From the IMG/VR virus record IMGVR_UViG_3300025671_000210, positions 1 through 35,968 of that record: DNA of 35,968 bases; one strand, written 5' to 3'. Each line of letters begins with the position of its first letter. Positions within the stretch are counted from its first letter, which is position 1. Below the pieces are notes generated by a model. The model searched no databases. It was not told the origin of the DNA and was given only the letters and a program-made list of their open reading frames with translations. The position numbers and the translations under genes are program-made. This document shows, piece by piece, positions 18,667-27,900 of this stretch. This stretch comes from a virus.

Positions 18667-18942
18667 ATGAAAAATTCAAACAAAATCACAAAGATCTGGA
18701 CAAGCGAAACAACCGAACGCCAAGAGTACGAAATCGGCCGCGCCCACATTCAAAGCAATGACCCAGAGCTAACGAACTACTTTTGGAGATACACTACCAA
18801 CGATTACGAGGTAGGCGGCCAGCTTCAAATCTGGAAAGAGCCTAACGGCGTTAAATGTGTAAATGATTTTGACGGCGCCTTTGATCTTCCTAAAGGCATT
18901 AAGACGCACCTAATCAATAAAGGCATAGAAGTAGATTTCTAA
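18667..18942 (+). CDS. Hypothetical protein, GC-rich cassette
   Basis: The 91-residue protein MKNSNKITKIWTSETTERQE... has a beta-type centre (YFWRYTTNDYEVGGQLQIWK) and a C-terminal helix (LPKGIKTHLINKGIEVDF). Codons use GGC, GCC and CGC far more than the virion and replication genes. It is the first rightward gene after the divergent region. The family is not recognised. Confidence 0.65.
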   Translation: MKNSNKITKIWTSETTERQEYEIGRAHIQSNDPELTNYFWRYTTNDYEVGGQLQIWKEPNGVKCVNDFDGAFDLPKGIKTHLINKGIEVDF

Positions 18943-18958
18943 AATATAATATAAACCC

Positions 18959-18978
18959 GGGCCGGATCCGTCCGGCCC
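18959..18978 (+). promoter_or_regulatory. Strong leader hairpin (UCCG tetraloop)
   Basis: GGGCCGGA-TCCG-TCCGGCCC is a perfect 8-bp stem with a four-base loop, 16 bases before ATG 18994. No T-tract follows, so a leader or mRNA-stabilising element is likelier than a terminator. Confidence 0.5.
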
Positions 18979-18993
18979 TCAATACCTTAAACA

Positions 18994-19116
18994 ATGAAAA
19001 CAAACAAACTACAAACCAGCACAACAAAACAAAAGAAAAAAAGCGAAGGCGGAACGCTGGAAGCCCTCGCAGTAATTGGCGCCCTTTATTTGCTCGCGTC
19101 CTTTATTTTACGTTAA
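18994..19116 (+). CDS. Small single-span membrane protein, GC-rich cassette
   Basis: The 40-residue gene MKTNKLQTSTTKQKKKSEGG... has a basic front and a hydrophobic helix at the end (TLEALAVIGALYLLASFILR), so it is likely a small inner-membrane peptide with its N-terminus inside. The leader CCTTAAACA before its ATG recurs before the GP88 gene. Function unknown; size and form also fit a toxin-like or regulatory peptide. Confidence 0.55.
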   Translation: MKTNKLQTSTTKQKKKSEGGTLEALAVIGALYLLASFILR

Positions 19117-19135
19117 CCCTTAAAAAGAAAAAAAA

Positions 19136-19384
19136 ATGTTTAAAGACTTAACCGAAATCGACACAGGCGCCGGGCTAATGATCAACGGCGAAGGCGAATT
19201 CAACGCCGCAGAATTAGACTATCTAAACGGCACCGGAATACCGGAAGGCTGGACCGCTAATATATACGGCCTTATAATAGACGTAAACGGCAAAGAGTAC
19301 ACAATACCAGCCGCGGCACTTGATCCGGACCTATTAAAGGCGCTAACCAGCAACGCAGAAACAGAACTCAATAATTACTACTAA
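19136..19384 (+). CDS. Hypothetical acidic protein, GC-rich cassette
   Basis: The 82-residue acidic protein MFKDLTEIDTGAGLMINGEG... has GIPEGWTANIYGLIIDVNGK and EYTIPAAALDPDLLKALTSN, suggesting a small beta unit then a helix. An A-rich leader (AAAAAGAAAAAAAA) precedes the ATG. It lies 18 bases before the GP88 gene and probably is co-expressed. Not recognised. Confidence 0.6.
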   Translation: MFKDLTEIDTGAGLMINGEGEFNAAELDYLNGTGIPEGWTANIYGLIIDVNGKEYTIPAAALDPDLLKALTSNAETELNNYY

Positions 19385-19402
19385 AATTTAAAACCTTAAA
19401 CA

Positions 19403-20248
19403 ATGATCAACTTTGAAGAATTAGCCAACGCAGTAAACCCGAACCCGGGCCAAACATTAAAAGCAGCACCAACGCCGCCCGCGTATACGATCCCGGCCAA
19501 ACTACTGAGCAAGGGAACAACCAACGCTAAAACAAGCAAAAACGCCCTTGAAACCTTTATACTTTATATGAGTCCAGCGGCCCAAAATAGTAAAGGCGCC
19601 GACCTTTGCCCGTTTCGTAGTAAAGGATGTACGGCCGCTTGTTTATACACTGCCGGACGTGGTAAATTTAACAACGTCCAACGCGCCCGAATGAATAAGA
19701 GCGAATACTTTATAAGGGACAAAAAAACGTTTTTAGCTCAATTAGCCTTAGAATTAATTGCGATTAATAAGAAGCAACTCAAGAAGGGAACAAAGGCCGC
19801 AATCCGTTTAAACGGGACTACAGACGTAGACTTTTTGTATTTGCTTAAAAATCGCGCCGGACTTGACGCACTGCAATTGGAAGGCCTTGTATTTTATGAC
19901 TACACCAAAGACCCGTACCGCGTTAAAAGGTACGCCGGGACCAACTACACGCTAACATTTAGCCGGGCCGAGGATAACGAACCGCAGGCGCTTGATATCC
20001 TAAAAAATAGCGGCATAGTTTCGGCCGTCTTCGCTGAGAAATTGCCCCAGTTATACAAAGGCTTCGAAGTTATCGACGGCGACGCGTCCGATGATCTTAT
20101 GATTAAAGCAGCGGCCGCCGTTGGCGTACTCAAACGCACCCGGAAGGGTAAAGGCATTATCTTAGGACTAAAGGCCAAAGGAGACGCTAAAAAGGACGTT
20201 AGCGGCTTCGTAATTACCTCACATCTAAACACCGGCGCCAATGCATAG
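19403..20248 (+). CDS. GP88-family protein (Cys-rich, unknown function)
   Basis: The 281-residue protein matches the phage/plasmid family named after gene product 88. It has LCPFRSKGCTAACLYTAGRG with Cys69, Cys76 and Cys80, then FNNVQRARMNKSEYFIRD, RLNGTTDVDF, LVFYDYTKDPYRVKRY, NYTLTFSRAED and the closing GLKAKGDAKKDVSGFVITSH. The three cysteines plus the conserved Arg/Asn-rich segments suggest a metal or iron-sulfur site. The biochemical role is not known to me. The gene has strong GC-rich codon preference, unlike the flanking phage genes, which suggests recent transfer. It is followed with an eight-base overlap by a small basic gene and then a terminator. Confidence 0.85.
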   Translation: MINFEELANAVNPNPGQTLKAAPTPPAYTIPAKLLSKGTTNAKTSKNALETFILYMSPAAQNSKGADLCPFRSKGCTAACLYTAGRGKFNNVQRARMNKSEYFIRDKKTFLAQLALELIAINKKQLKKGTKAAIRLNGTTDVDFLYLLKNRAGLDALQLEGLVFYDYTKDPYRVKRYAGTNYTLTFSRAEDNEPQALDILKNSGIVSAVFAEKLPQLYKGFEVIDGDASDDLMIKAAAAVGVLKRTRKGKGIILGLKAKGDAKKDVSGFVITSHLNTGANA

Positions 20249-20438
20249 TATTTTTGAAATGATCGAAGCGCGGCCCCTCAAAGTAAGAGAAGGAAAGCGC
20301 GGCGCCCACTGGATTAAGACCAACGGCCAGCGCATAAACTTAGCCAGCCGGAACCATCATAGCAGCCTAACCAACGGCCGGACCTTTATATTCTCAGAGG
20401 ATCGGCGACACGTTAAGCAACTCAAAAACTATATATAA
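20241..20438 (+). CDS. Small basic protein after GP88
   Basis: The 65-residue basic protein MHSIFEMIEARPLKVREGKR... contains GAHWIKTNGQRINLASRNHH and ends RRHVKQLKNYI. It overlaps the GP88 gene by eight bases, so the two are translationally coupled and may act together. The basic beta-type sequence could bind nucleic acid. No family is recognised. Confidence 0.6.
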   Translation: MHSIFEMIEARPLKVREGKRGAHWIKTNGQRINLASRNHHSSLTNGRTFIFSEDRRHVKQLKNYI

Positions 20439-20467
20439 GCACCTGTAAAGGATCAACACCAAAAAAA

Positions 20468-20495
20468 GGGCACCCAATACGGGCGCCCTTTTTTT
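20468..20495 (+). terminator. Strong intrinsic terminator closing the GC-rich cassette
   Basis: GGGCACCC-AATAC-GGGCGCCC (8-bp stem, one mismatch) is followed by seven T and preceded by seven A, so it can work in both directions. It separates the cassette from the late control region. Confidence 0.85.
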
Positions 20496-20814
20496 ATACC
20501 CTTAAACGGGACCAACTGAAGAAGGAACGACGGAAGGAAAAGAGGAAAAGAGGCCCGAGAGTTACGCGCCCCGGCACCACCCCTTACAATACCCCGGCAC
20601 CCCTTCACCGGATCCACACCCCCAGCGGACCAACTAAGGCCCCCACATTGGACCAATGAAACCCCTTATATACTCAGTGCGGCCACCAATGTAGGACCGA
20701 CAAAGGACCCCGGCCGATAGTGACCGGACGAAGGAAGCGAAGAGATAACTTAGCCCTCGGTGTCCGCGGGGGAAGTGTCTATGTGAATGCCAAACCAAAT
20801 GAACTTAAAATATT
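20496..20814. other. GC-rich non-coding stretch with short repeats
   Basis: No convincing gene is seen here. The stretch has three copies of GGACCAA (20509, 20627, 20650) and a direct repeat of CCCCGGCACC followed by CCCCTT-like sequence (20569-20587 and 20592-20609). One strand is purine-rich near 20517-20555. Composition follows the GP88 cassette rather than the virion genes. It might be part of the transferred segment or an origin. Confidence 0.4.
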
Positions 20815-20822
20815 CCCTTGTA

Positions 20823-20948
20823 TATACATAGTATGTATACCTCTGTATATATATACTCTTAGGAACTTAGTATATACTAAGGAGAACTGTATACTCTCCC
20901 CTTTAGGGGGAGTATATAAGGGTATACTTAGTGTCCACACTAAGTATA
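20823..20948 (+). promoter_or_regulatory. Control region B: palindromes before the packaging/virion arm
   Basis: The region holds TATACATA-G-TATGTATA (20823-20839), the perfect palindrome CTTAGTATATACTAAG (20866-20881), a hairpin with TATACTC/GAGTATA outer arms and CCCC/GGGG inner stem around TTTA (20890-20916), and TATACTTAGTGT-CC-ACACTAAGTATA (20923-20948). It lies just upstream of the first late gene at 20979. The TATACT half-sites are shared with control region A. Confidence 0.6.
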
Positions 20949-20978
20949 TACAGGAAGTTTTTTAAGGCGAATATATTA

Positions 20979-21371
20979 ATGAATAGATTTATTCACTATC
21001 TTGTAGATTCATTTAGAGCCTTTCTAAGGACTCCAATTAAACACTTCTATACAATCGTACCAAAAGACCAAGATATGTCCTCTAAAGAACTCCTAATAGC
21101 TTTATTGAGCGGAACAATGCCTAAAGGTGATACCAAATCAGAGATGTTTAAGTTTTACAACTCTATGGTAGGGAAGAGTAAATACTTTCCAAAGAGTGAG
21201 AATCCTAAGACTGCGTGTGGTAGTTGTATCCAAAGGGTGAAGACTTCTATTTGGAAATGGTATCATAGTGATGAGACAGCTCCAACCTTTAGTGAGTTGA
21301 CCTTTACGGGTAGATTAGGCGCACATAATATTCCATTATACACACTTACAGATGCCAGCAAAAAGAAATAA
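20979..21371 (+). CDS. Hypothetical protein preceding terminase (CGSC motif)
   Basis: ATG 20979 gives 130 residues, MNRFIHYLVDSFRAFLRTPI...; the GTG at 20931 lies inside a palindrome and is rejected. The C-terminal part TACGSCIQRVKTSIWKWY resembles a Cys-pair motif seen in small proteins next to terminase genes of Bacteroidota phages. It overlaps the terminase small-subunit gene by 20 bases. Role unknown, possibly packaging-associated. Confidence 0.65.
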   Translation: MNRFIHYLVDSFRAFLRTPIKHFYTIVPKDQDMSSKELLIALLSGTMPKGDTKSEMFKFYNSMVGKSKYFPKSENPKTACGSCIQRVKTSIWKWYHSDETAPTFSELTFTGRLGAHNIPLYTLTDASKKK

Positions 21372-21804
21372 TAGCGGTAAAATAGTTAAGGGCCAAGGTG
21401 CGGAACTAACAGATCTCCAGAGTAAGTTTATTGACAGGATTGCAGAGGAGGGTATGGAGGCCTCGAGTAAGATAGCTCGGGAGCTTAATTATACTTCCTA
21501 CTATCGGGATAGGAGAACCGTAGGTACTGCATTCCATAGAGAGCTTATGGCTATTGCCAACGCGGAGATGAAGAGTATTGAAGCTGCTAAGGGTACAAAT
21601 CTTACGGCATTGATTAAGATACGAGATGTAGCACTGTCTAACGGGGATACAAAGGCGGCAATGGAAGCCATTAAGATTATCAATGATATGCAAGGATACA
21701 AAGCTCCTACGAAGGTCCATCAGACGAAGATAGACGTTAAGGCAACTATAGACCTTACTGCTCCGGATCAAGAGGATGAGGATACTGATTATATTGATGT
21801 TTAA
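21352..21804 (+). CDS. terS: Terminase small subunit
   Basis: The 150-residue protein has the layout of small terminases. A basic N-terminus is followed by an ELTDLQSKFIDRIAEEGMEA...KIARELNYTSYYRDRRTVGT helix-turn-helix. Next come a helical oligomerisation part (ANAEMKSIEAAKGTNLTALI, AMEAIKIINDMQGYKAPTKV) and an acidic tail (DLTAPDQEDEDTDYIDV) that may contact the large subunit. It recognises phage DNA for packaging. Its stop overlaps the large-subunit ATG by one base. Confidence 0.8.
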   Translation: MPAKRNNSGKIVKGQGAELTDLQSKFIDRIAEEGMEASSKIARELNYTSYYRDRRTVGTAFHRELMAIANAEMKSIEAAKGTNLTALIKIRDVALSNGDTKAAMEAIKIINDMQGYKAPTKVHQTKIDVKATIDLTAPDQEDEDTDYIDV

Positions 21805-23054
21805 TGGAGATAAAGTTATACAACCCTACAAAGCCTCAGAAGGATTTCTTGAAGATCATCTACGAAGAGGAGCCTTTTATAACCTTAGCCGCTATGGGGC
21901 GGCAAACGGGTAAGACCTTTGCTATGATGAACGATGCGGTAATGAGAGCCTTGAATAACAAGAAGCACCGTATGTTCTGGGTAAGCCCTATACAGGAGCA
22001 GGCCAACAAAGTGATGAAGGACATTGAGGGGATGTTTAGTAACCACCAAGAGTTGTTTGAGCAAATCATAACGAGGTTTGATAGAAAGCATAACGAAATA
22101 TACTTTTACAACGGTAGCTTTATTAAGTTCCGATCTTCCGAAGCGGGGGATAACCTTCGTGGTGCGACATTGGATTTTATCTACATTGATGAGGCTGCCT
22201 TTATCAAGGAGGCGTTTATCAACGAGGTATTGCTGCCTATGGTTACCCGGACCAATGGTAGGGTAGTGATGAGTAGTACCTTCAATGGTAAGAACTGGTA
22301 CTGGGAATGGTACCAAAGAGGACTTAAGGAAGATAACTTTAAGCAGATAAAGTCTATTAAGCGGACATATCTGGACCTCAACGACCATAAGGTCGAGGAG
22401 ACGGTACTGGGTATACGCAAGAGTATGACTAAGGCGCAGTTCAATCAAGAGTTTTTATGTAGACCCGTTAGTGCGGATGCCTTGTTTTCCGATATTGAGG
22501 ATTCCATTACTAAACACCTACCTCAAGAGTACGAGCGGGTATACATCGGTATGGATATCGGGGTAGCACAAGATTATACGGTGCTTACCGCAATGACAGA
22601 AGATTATAAAGTCATTGATATCGAGAGGTTCAACTTTAAGGAGCAAGGGATGGACTCTGTAGAATTCAAACAGCGCATTAAAGACTTTTACCTTAAACAC
22701 TTTGATAAACTTGCGGCGGCATACTTTGAGGTCAACAACAACGATTTACTCTTTGATGAGATTACCGATGATGACAGGATGTACAAGATGATACCCTTCC
22801 AAACGACAAGCAAGAGTAAACCAGAGATAATTAAGAACCTTATTAAGCTTTTTGAAGACCATAAAATTAAAATACCAGACTACGATGTGTTGGTAAAGGA
22901 ATTGTACGATTACAAGAGTAAACGTAATCCTGTTACGGGAAACCTACAATTCTCCAATACCGAAGGAAAGCACGATGACTGCGTGATGAGTCTTGCTATC
23001 GCAGCATACTGTGCTGTAGAGGAACAAGACGGTGGTATAACAATGTTCTTATGA
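21804..23054 (+). CDS. terL: Terminase large subunit
   Basis: The 416-residue packaging motor has Walker A GRQTGKT (32-38), HRMFWVSPIQEQANKV, Walker B LDFIYIDEAAF, and the coupling strand GRVVMSSTFNGKNWYWEW. The nuclease domain shows YIGMDIGVAQDYTVLTAM (about 246-263, first metal Asp) and KHDDCVMSLAIA near the end (third acidic pair). It translocates DNA into the prohead through the portal and cuts the concatemer. Length is typical. The next gene overlaps by four bases. Confidence 0.95.
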   Translation: MEIKLYNPTKPQKDFLKIIYEEEPFITLAAMGRQTGKTFAMMNDAVMRALNNKKHRMFWVSPIQEQANKVMKDIEGMFSNHQELFEQIITRFDRKHNEIYFYNGSFIKFRSSEAGDNLRGATLDFIYIDEAAFIKEAFINEVLLPMVTRTNGRVVMSSTFNGKNWYWEWYQRGLKEDNFKQIKSIKRTYLDLNDHKVEETVLGIRKSMTKAQFNQEFLCRPVSADALFSDIEDSITKHLPQEYERVYIGMDIGVAQDYTVLTAMTEDYKVIDIERFNFKEQGMDSVEFKQRIKDFYLKHFDKLAAAYFEVNNNDLLFDEITDDDRMYKMIPFQTTSKSKPEIIKNLIKLFEDHKIKIPDYDVLVKELYDYKSKRNPVTGNLQFSNTEGKHDDCVMSLAIAAYCAVEEQDGGITMFL

Positions 23055-23755
23055 TATCACTTCAGCAGCATATCAACCTTATGCAACACATTTTGTCTAA
23101 GGGAGATATAAACGAATACATAGACAAGATGAAGCCGCTTGAGGCCTTGACTTTTGTCAGATCTTCGGAACAGACTTATCCTATAGAGTCCAACACACTG
23201 AGGCCCAAAGACTTAAGAAGCGTTAATTTAAGTGTTAATTCACTTGTACTTGGTCAGTTCATAATGATAGAGCAGATAATAACAGGTAAAACTAAACTAC
23301 CCGACCACTTAGTAGACTTAGAATTACTGAAGTTGATATGCCGTCCACATCATCATACCGAGTTTGATAATGAAAACACAATTGACGAGAAGAAAAACGA
23401 GCAACGTATACTAAATATGGATGTTCGTGAGTGCTATTGGATACTCACAGAGTTTATAAAGAACAGAGAGAAGACTTTATTTAAGGATTTCGCGGGTGTA
23501 TTCTACGATGCACCAGAAGAGACAGAAGATGAAGAAGAGTCAGAACCAGAAGAGAAGACTTCTGATATGTTGTTTAATCAGCAATGGTACTGGTACTCTA
23601 TTGTTAGGATGTTGGCAAACGAAGATATAACCAGATATGGAGAAATTTATATGTTGCCAATGACTACAGTATTGCCCGAAATGTCTTATTTGGCGCAGCG
23701 CAACAAGATAGAGTCGGCAAAGCAAAGGCAAAGTCAAGCTATGCGTAAATTGTAA
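23051..23755 (+). CDS. Putative tail assembly or head-completion protein
   Basis: The 234-residue protein is helical, with a hydrophobic stretch LSVNSLVLGQFIMIEQIITG, a long acidic linker (PEETEDEEESEPEEKTSD) and a conserved-looking end FNQQWYWYSIVRMLANEDIT...YLAQRNKIESAKQRQ. Genes of this form stand near the tail genes in Bacteroidota phages, and the acidic linker with helical ends would suit an assembly chaperone. It ends with an in-frame TTGTAAATTA motif. The role is inferred. Confidence 0.6.
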   Translation: MISLQQHINLMQHILSKGDINEYIDKMKPLEALTFVRSSEQTYPIESNTLRPKDLRSVNLSVNSLVLGQFIMIEQIITGKTKLPDHLVDLELLKLICRPHHHTEFDNENTIDEKKNEQRILNMDVRECYWILTEFIKNREKTLFKDFAGVFYDAPEETEDEEESEPEEKTSDMLFNQQWYWYSIVRMLANEDITRYGEIYMLPMTTVLPEMSYLAQRNKIESAKQRQSQAMRKL

Positions 23756-23759
23756 ATTA
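23750..23759 (+). promoter_or_regulatory. TTGTAAATTA motif, copy 2
   Basis: The motif overlaps the last codon and stop of the preceding gene and lies 13 bases before the GTG start at 23773. Confidence 0.4.
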
Positions 23760-23772
23760 AGAAAAGACTACA

Positions 23773-24213
23773 GTGAACGATTTAGTAACTATATACGAGC
23801 TATTCAAGGCTTTTGGAGATTCTCACGGTATGATTAATGAGTTCAAGCTCATAGGCTCGTTAGAAGACCTGCAAAACATCGAGGTATCACACAGAGGTAT
23901 GTATGTGAACTTAGATAGCGCAAACGTATCGAGATCGGGTAACAGTCCGATCTATGATGTTACTTTTAATGTAATTGTAATTGACAAGGTGCCATTATAC
24001 GATGAGCTGGCTCTTATGAACTCTAATCAAGAGAATCTATTCGTTATGGGTCAATTGCAAGATTACTTTGGTCAAAACCTTTTAGGAGAGGAACGCTTTG
24101 ACGAGGTAAACCTTCAAGGCTTTTCTGCTGACGATTACAATATAACTACGGCTACTGGAAACTGTAGCTTCTCTATAGGTAGAAATCCAGACAATAGGAG
24201 TATAGACATTTAA
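23773..24213 (+). CDS. Putative tail terminator / neck protein
   Basis: The 146-residue protein starts at GTG 23773 (MNDLVTIYELFKAFGDSHGM...). A helical front is followed by a beta-strand set (RGMYVNLDSANVSRSGNSPI, YDVTFNVIVIDKVPLYDELA) and a helix (LFVMGQLQDYF), like the alpha/beta tail-completion proteins of siphoviruses. Position between terminase and tape measure supports that. The GTG start has no ATG competitor nearby. The assignment is by layout only. Confidence 0.6.
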   Translation: MNDLVTIYELFKAFGDSHGMINEFKLIGSLEDLQNIEVSHRGMYVNLDSANVSRSGNSPIYDVTFNVIVIDKVPLYDELALMNSNQENLFVMGQLQDYFGQNLLGEERFDEVNLQGFSADDYNITTATGNCSFSIGRNPDNRSIDI

Positions 24214-24214
24214 T

Positions 24215-24940
24215 ATGGATAACTTAGAGAGACGTCTTCGTATCATATTAAGTGAAAAAACCCCTCTGAAAGCGACATATCAACAGCGAGGGGCTTTACA
24301 ATTTTACCTACAAGACCAATTAAACAAGGGTAAGGTTATATCTCTGTTAAAAAGAAACCTCAGCGGTCCTCAGAACAAAGAAGGTAGGCCTTATGACCAT
24401 AGGGCTACAGGATTTTTAGAGAAATCTATAATGCCTGCTACTGATGGAAACCAAATCTGGACGAAGAGGTTCTTAAGGGTAAAGCTAACTGGAGATAGGT
24501 ATTTAGGTTTAGGTATAAGCTTGGATGAATTCTCCGCTAAGATTGAAGCTGCGAGCTACGCACAAAAACTTAGTGATGGATTCTCTTCCTCTGGAGTGAC
24601 TCAAGAAGAGATTGCAAATTGGATCTACGCAAAAGCAAGGAGAAACCCGGGTAGTAGATGGCAGGCAAGCTACAGAAGAAAGGATGGCTATAAAACATTT
24701 GATTACTACGGAGATCAGGTAAGCTACTCTGTAGCTAAGTATATAGCTAAACCAATAACTCAGAAGCTGCAAGTAAATGGATATGCTGGTAGCGGCTGGA
24801 TGGAATTCCTTCAAGGTCCTGCGGGACTAAAGGGAGCGTTAACCCGTGCTTACGGTAGGTATCTGAAAGATTACCCAGCGTATACTTGGGCTACGATGAC
24901 GTATAGAATTGAACAAATGTTAGAAAAACTCGAAAAATGA
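24215..24940 (+). CDS. Hypothetical tail morphogenesis protein
   Basis: The 241-residue protein MDNLERRLRIILSEKTPLKA... is basic, with SGPQNKEGRPYDHRATGFLE and a C-terminal RYLKDYPAYTWATMTYRIEQ. It resembles minor tail or neck proteins by position only, as it lies directly upstream of the tape measure with a four-base ATGA overlap. No enzymatic motif or membrane segment is visible. Confidence 0.6.
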   Translation: MDNLERRLRIILSEKTPLKATYQQRGALQFYLQDQLNKGKVISLLKRNLSGPQNKEGRPYDHRATGFLEKSIMPATDGNQIWTKRFLRVKLTGDRYLGLGISLDEFSAKIEAASYAQKLSDGFSSSGVTQEEIANWIYAKARRNPGSRWQASYRRKDGYKTFDYYGDQVSYSVAKYIAKPITQKLQVNGYAGSGWMEFLQGPAGLKGALTRAYGRYLKDYPAYTWATMTYRIEQMLEKLEK

Positions 24941-27900
24941 GTGAAGATAAAAGATTATCGGCGTTACAGAATACGCTGAATACAGTAGCTGGAGTTGTAG
25001 AGAAGCTAGCTACTCAGATGCAGGAGCTGAACAAACAGATCTCTCAGTTGGCTGGTAATTCTAAAAAATTAGGGACTGCACAACAGAAAGCTGCTAAAGA
25101 AACTGAAAAATCAGCCAAGGAGACTCAAAAGAGTGCTGACGCTACAAAAAATGCAAATAAAGAGAGTAAGGGTTTATTTTCTACACTTGGAAAGAATTTA
25201 AAGACAATTATATCTTTTTACGGTGCATACCAAGTACTGAATCTAGCTTTAACGGCATTTAGAGACATAACCGTTGGTTCAATAAAAAGAGCTATTGAAT
25301 TTGAAAAGGCATTATCTGATCTAAGAGCTATCGCTGGATTAACTGCTGAAGAGGTAAACAGGTTAGAGAAAGTAGTATTCCAGGTAGCTGGATCTACCTC
25401 TTTAACTACTACAGAGGTTGTAGAGCTACAAAAATCATTAGCCAAGCTAGGATCTTCTGTTACGGATATTGAAAACTTAACAGAGCCAATCGCTATTCTT
25501 TCACAATCCCTTGGTGAGGATCCTGGAGGTGTAGCGTCATCGTTAAAAAAGGCATTGAATCAGTTTCAAGCAACATCTGAAGAAGCAGATAGATTTGGTA
25601 ACATCTTCGTAGGTGCTGTAAACGAAACCGCTTTATCCCTAGATGATCTAGGTACATCATTATCTTATGTTGGTCCTTTAGCTTCTCAATTAGGAGTTTC
25701 ATTTGAGGAAACATCTGCGCTTCTAGGTATTCTTGCAGACAACGGATTTAAGGCATCAAAAGCAGGTACAGGTCTTCGTAACTTCTTCACTGTAGCAGCC
25801 AAGGATGGAAGACCTTTTAATGAATTCTTAGAGGATGTAGCAGCTAGAGGTCTTAATGCAGCTGAATCATTTGAGATATTCGGTAAGGTAGGTGCTTCTC
25901 AAGCATTAGTATTGAGCGAGAATATTGATAGGTTCAAGGAACTTTCTTTGGAATTGTCGGACAATACAAGGTTGATGACTGCCAATGCTGTTCAAATGGA
26001 CAACACACAAGGACAGTTAGACTTGTTATCTTCCGCCTATAATAAATTGTCAACTAGGATTGGAGAGTTCTTTATACAAAACAAGACTATAATAGGAATA
26101 ACGCAATTACTTGACGTAAAAACTGCTGCTTTAGCAGAGACATATAGCATTTTGGCTACCGCTTCTGAAAAAACGAAAAATAATATCGATGACTTAACAG
26201 AGTCTTTTAGAAGGGTAAGCGATGAGACAGACAATATGAATATATCAAGCTTAGAACAAGCTTTTAATATTGTAGAGCAGAGCGGTAAATTTTCAGAGAG
26301 AAGTATTTATCTGTTTCAAGAGTATTTAAAGATATATAGATTTTTAGGAGATACAGAGCTAGAAGCTGTAAATGCCATTGAAGACAATCAAGGTAGAGCT
26401 GTAAGAAGGATTGCGGCTACAGTAAAGCTACTCATTGAACAATCAAAGGAAAGAGCAGATCAACTTGACAAGGAAGAAATCGCATTGAGAGCTAATGACG
26501 ATGCTACTAAAGACTATGCATTAAGCGTTAGCAATCTTCAATCTTTAGCGGCAGCTGATATTGATATATATGATGATAAAATATCATTATTATCAGATTT
26601 GAAGAGAGAACTCAAGGAGAATGAGGATGCTCAAGAAGAAATAAGAAAGAAGGGTCTTCAAGCGAGTGCCCAAGAAATCGTATCTTATCAAGTTACAGAG
26701 AAAAGAATAGCGATACTAAGAGAATTAATAAACACTCTTAATGGCGTAGAGAATAGTGAGGAATCACTTAAAAATAAAAGAGAACAAGCCAATAAAGAAG
26801 AACAAAAGAGATTAAGAGCTGAATTCAACGATTATCTTGAAAGGATTAAAGAAACCGAAGACGCAATAGAAAATTTAAGAGTTGAGATAAGCGAAAGCGC
26901 ATTCCCCTCTCAAATAGACTTGTTAAACGGATTTTTTGGTGGAGCTGAAGACATCATCGAGGACGCGAAGAAGAGGTTTGGTCCAGACTCAAAGTTTGTA
27001 AAGGACTTAATAAAAGCTCTTAAAGATACTGCTGATGAAATAGCTGTGCAGTTGCCTAAACAAGCAGGCGATATAATCGATCTTCCTTCTAAAGTAATTG
27101 GAAGTGTTATTGAAGGCGATGTTCCAGAAATGGAGTTGAAGAAGCCAGCGGAAATAATTGTAAAAACATTTTACGATAAGGTAAAAGAGGCATTTGAAGG
27201 ATTAGATTGGGGCGAGGTTATTATAGAGGCTGTTGACACAGCTACTGAAGCTGTAGGCCAATTTAACGACACTGCTCTTGAAAACACAAAGAGTAGGGCT
27301 GAACAAGAGCTTGATATTATTAGAAGCAGATATGATATCGAAGAACAGATATTAAAATCACAATTAGATAATCAATTAATTACAGAGTCTCAGTTTAGAA
27401 AGAAACAAACAGATCTAAGAAAGTCTCAAATTGCTGAAGAGAATAGTATAGATAAGCAAATCTTTGACGCTGAAAGAAAGAGAGATAGACAGAATGCTTC
27501 AACAGATTATTTAGAGGCAATAGCATCTATTATACCAACATTGATTGCTTATGACAAAACTGCTGATCCTGTAAGCATTTTAACCAAGGCAGCTATCACT
27601 GGAGCCTTAGCAACCGCAGCATATGGCGCGGAAATTTCTGCAATTAATCAAAGAAAATTCTTCCCTAAAAAGTTTGCTGAAGGGGGTGTGGTTAACGGAC
27701 CTTCACATTCTGATGGTGGCGTTCCGTTTACCGTTCAAGGAAGAGGTGGATACGAAATGGAAGGTGGAGAGTACATTGTTAATAAGCGAGCCACTTCTAT
27801 GCACCGAGACTTGCTTGAGCGCATAAACAAAAGCGGTAAGATGAATCCAACTGTAGGTAGAATGAAATTTGCCGAAGGAGGTTTAGTATCTTCGCCTATG

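Noticed and set aside
20453-20656. Leftward ORF of 67 codons over the terminator
   Set aside because: It reads through the terminator stem and T-tract and has Gly/Ser low-complexity composition typical of shadow frames in GC-rich DNA.
20720-20965. Rightward ORF of 81 codons across control region B
   Set aside because: The second half is made entirely of palindromic TATAC elements; the real gene starts at 20979.
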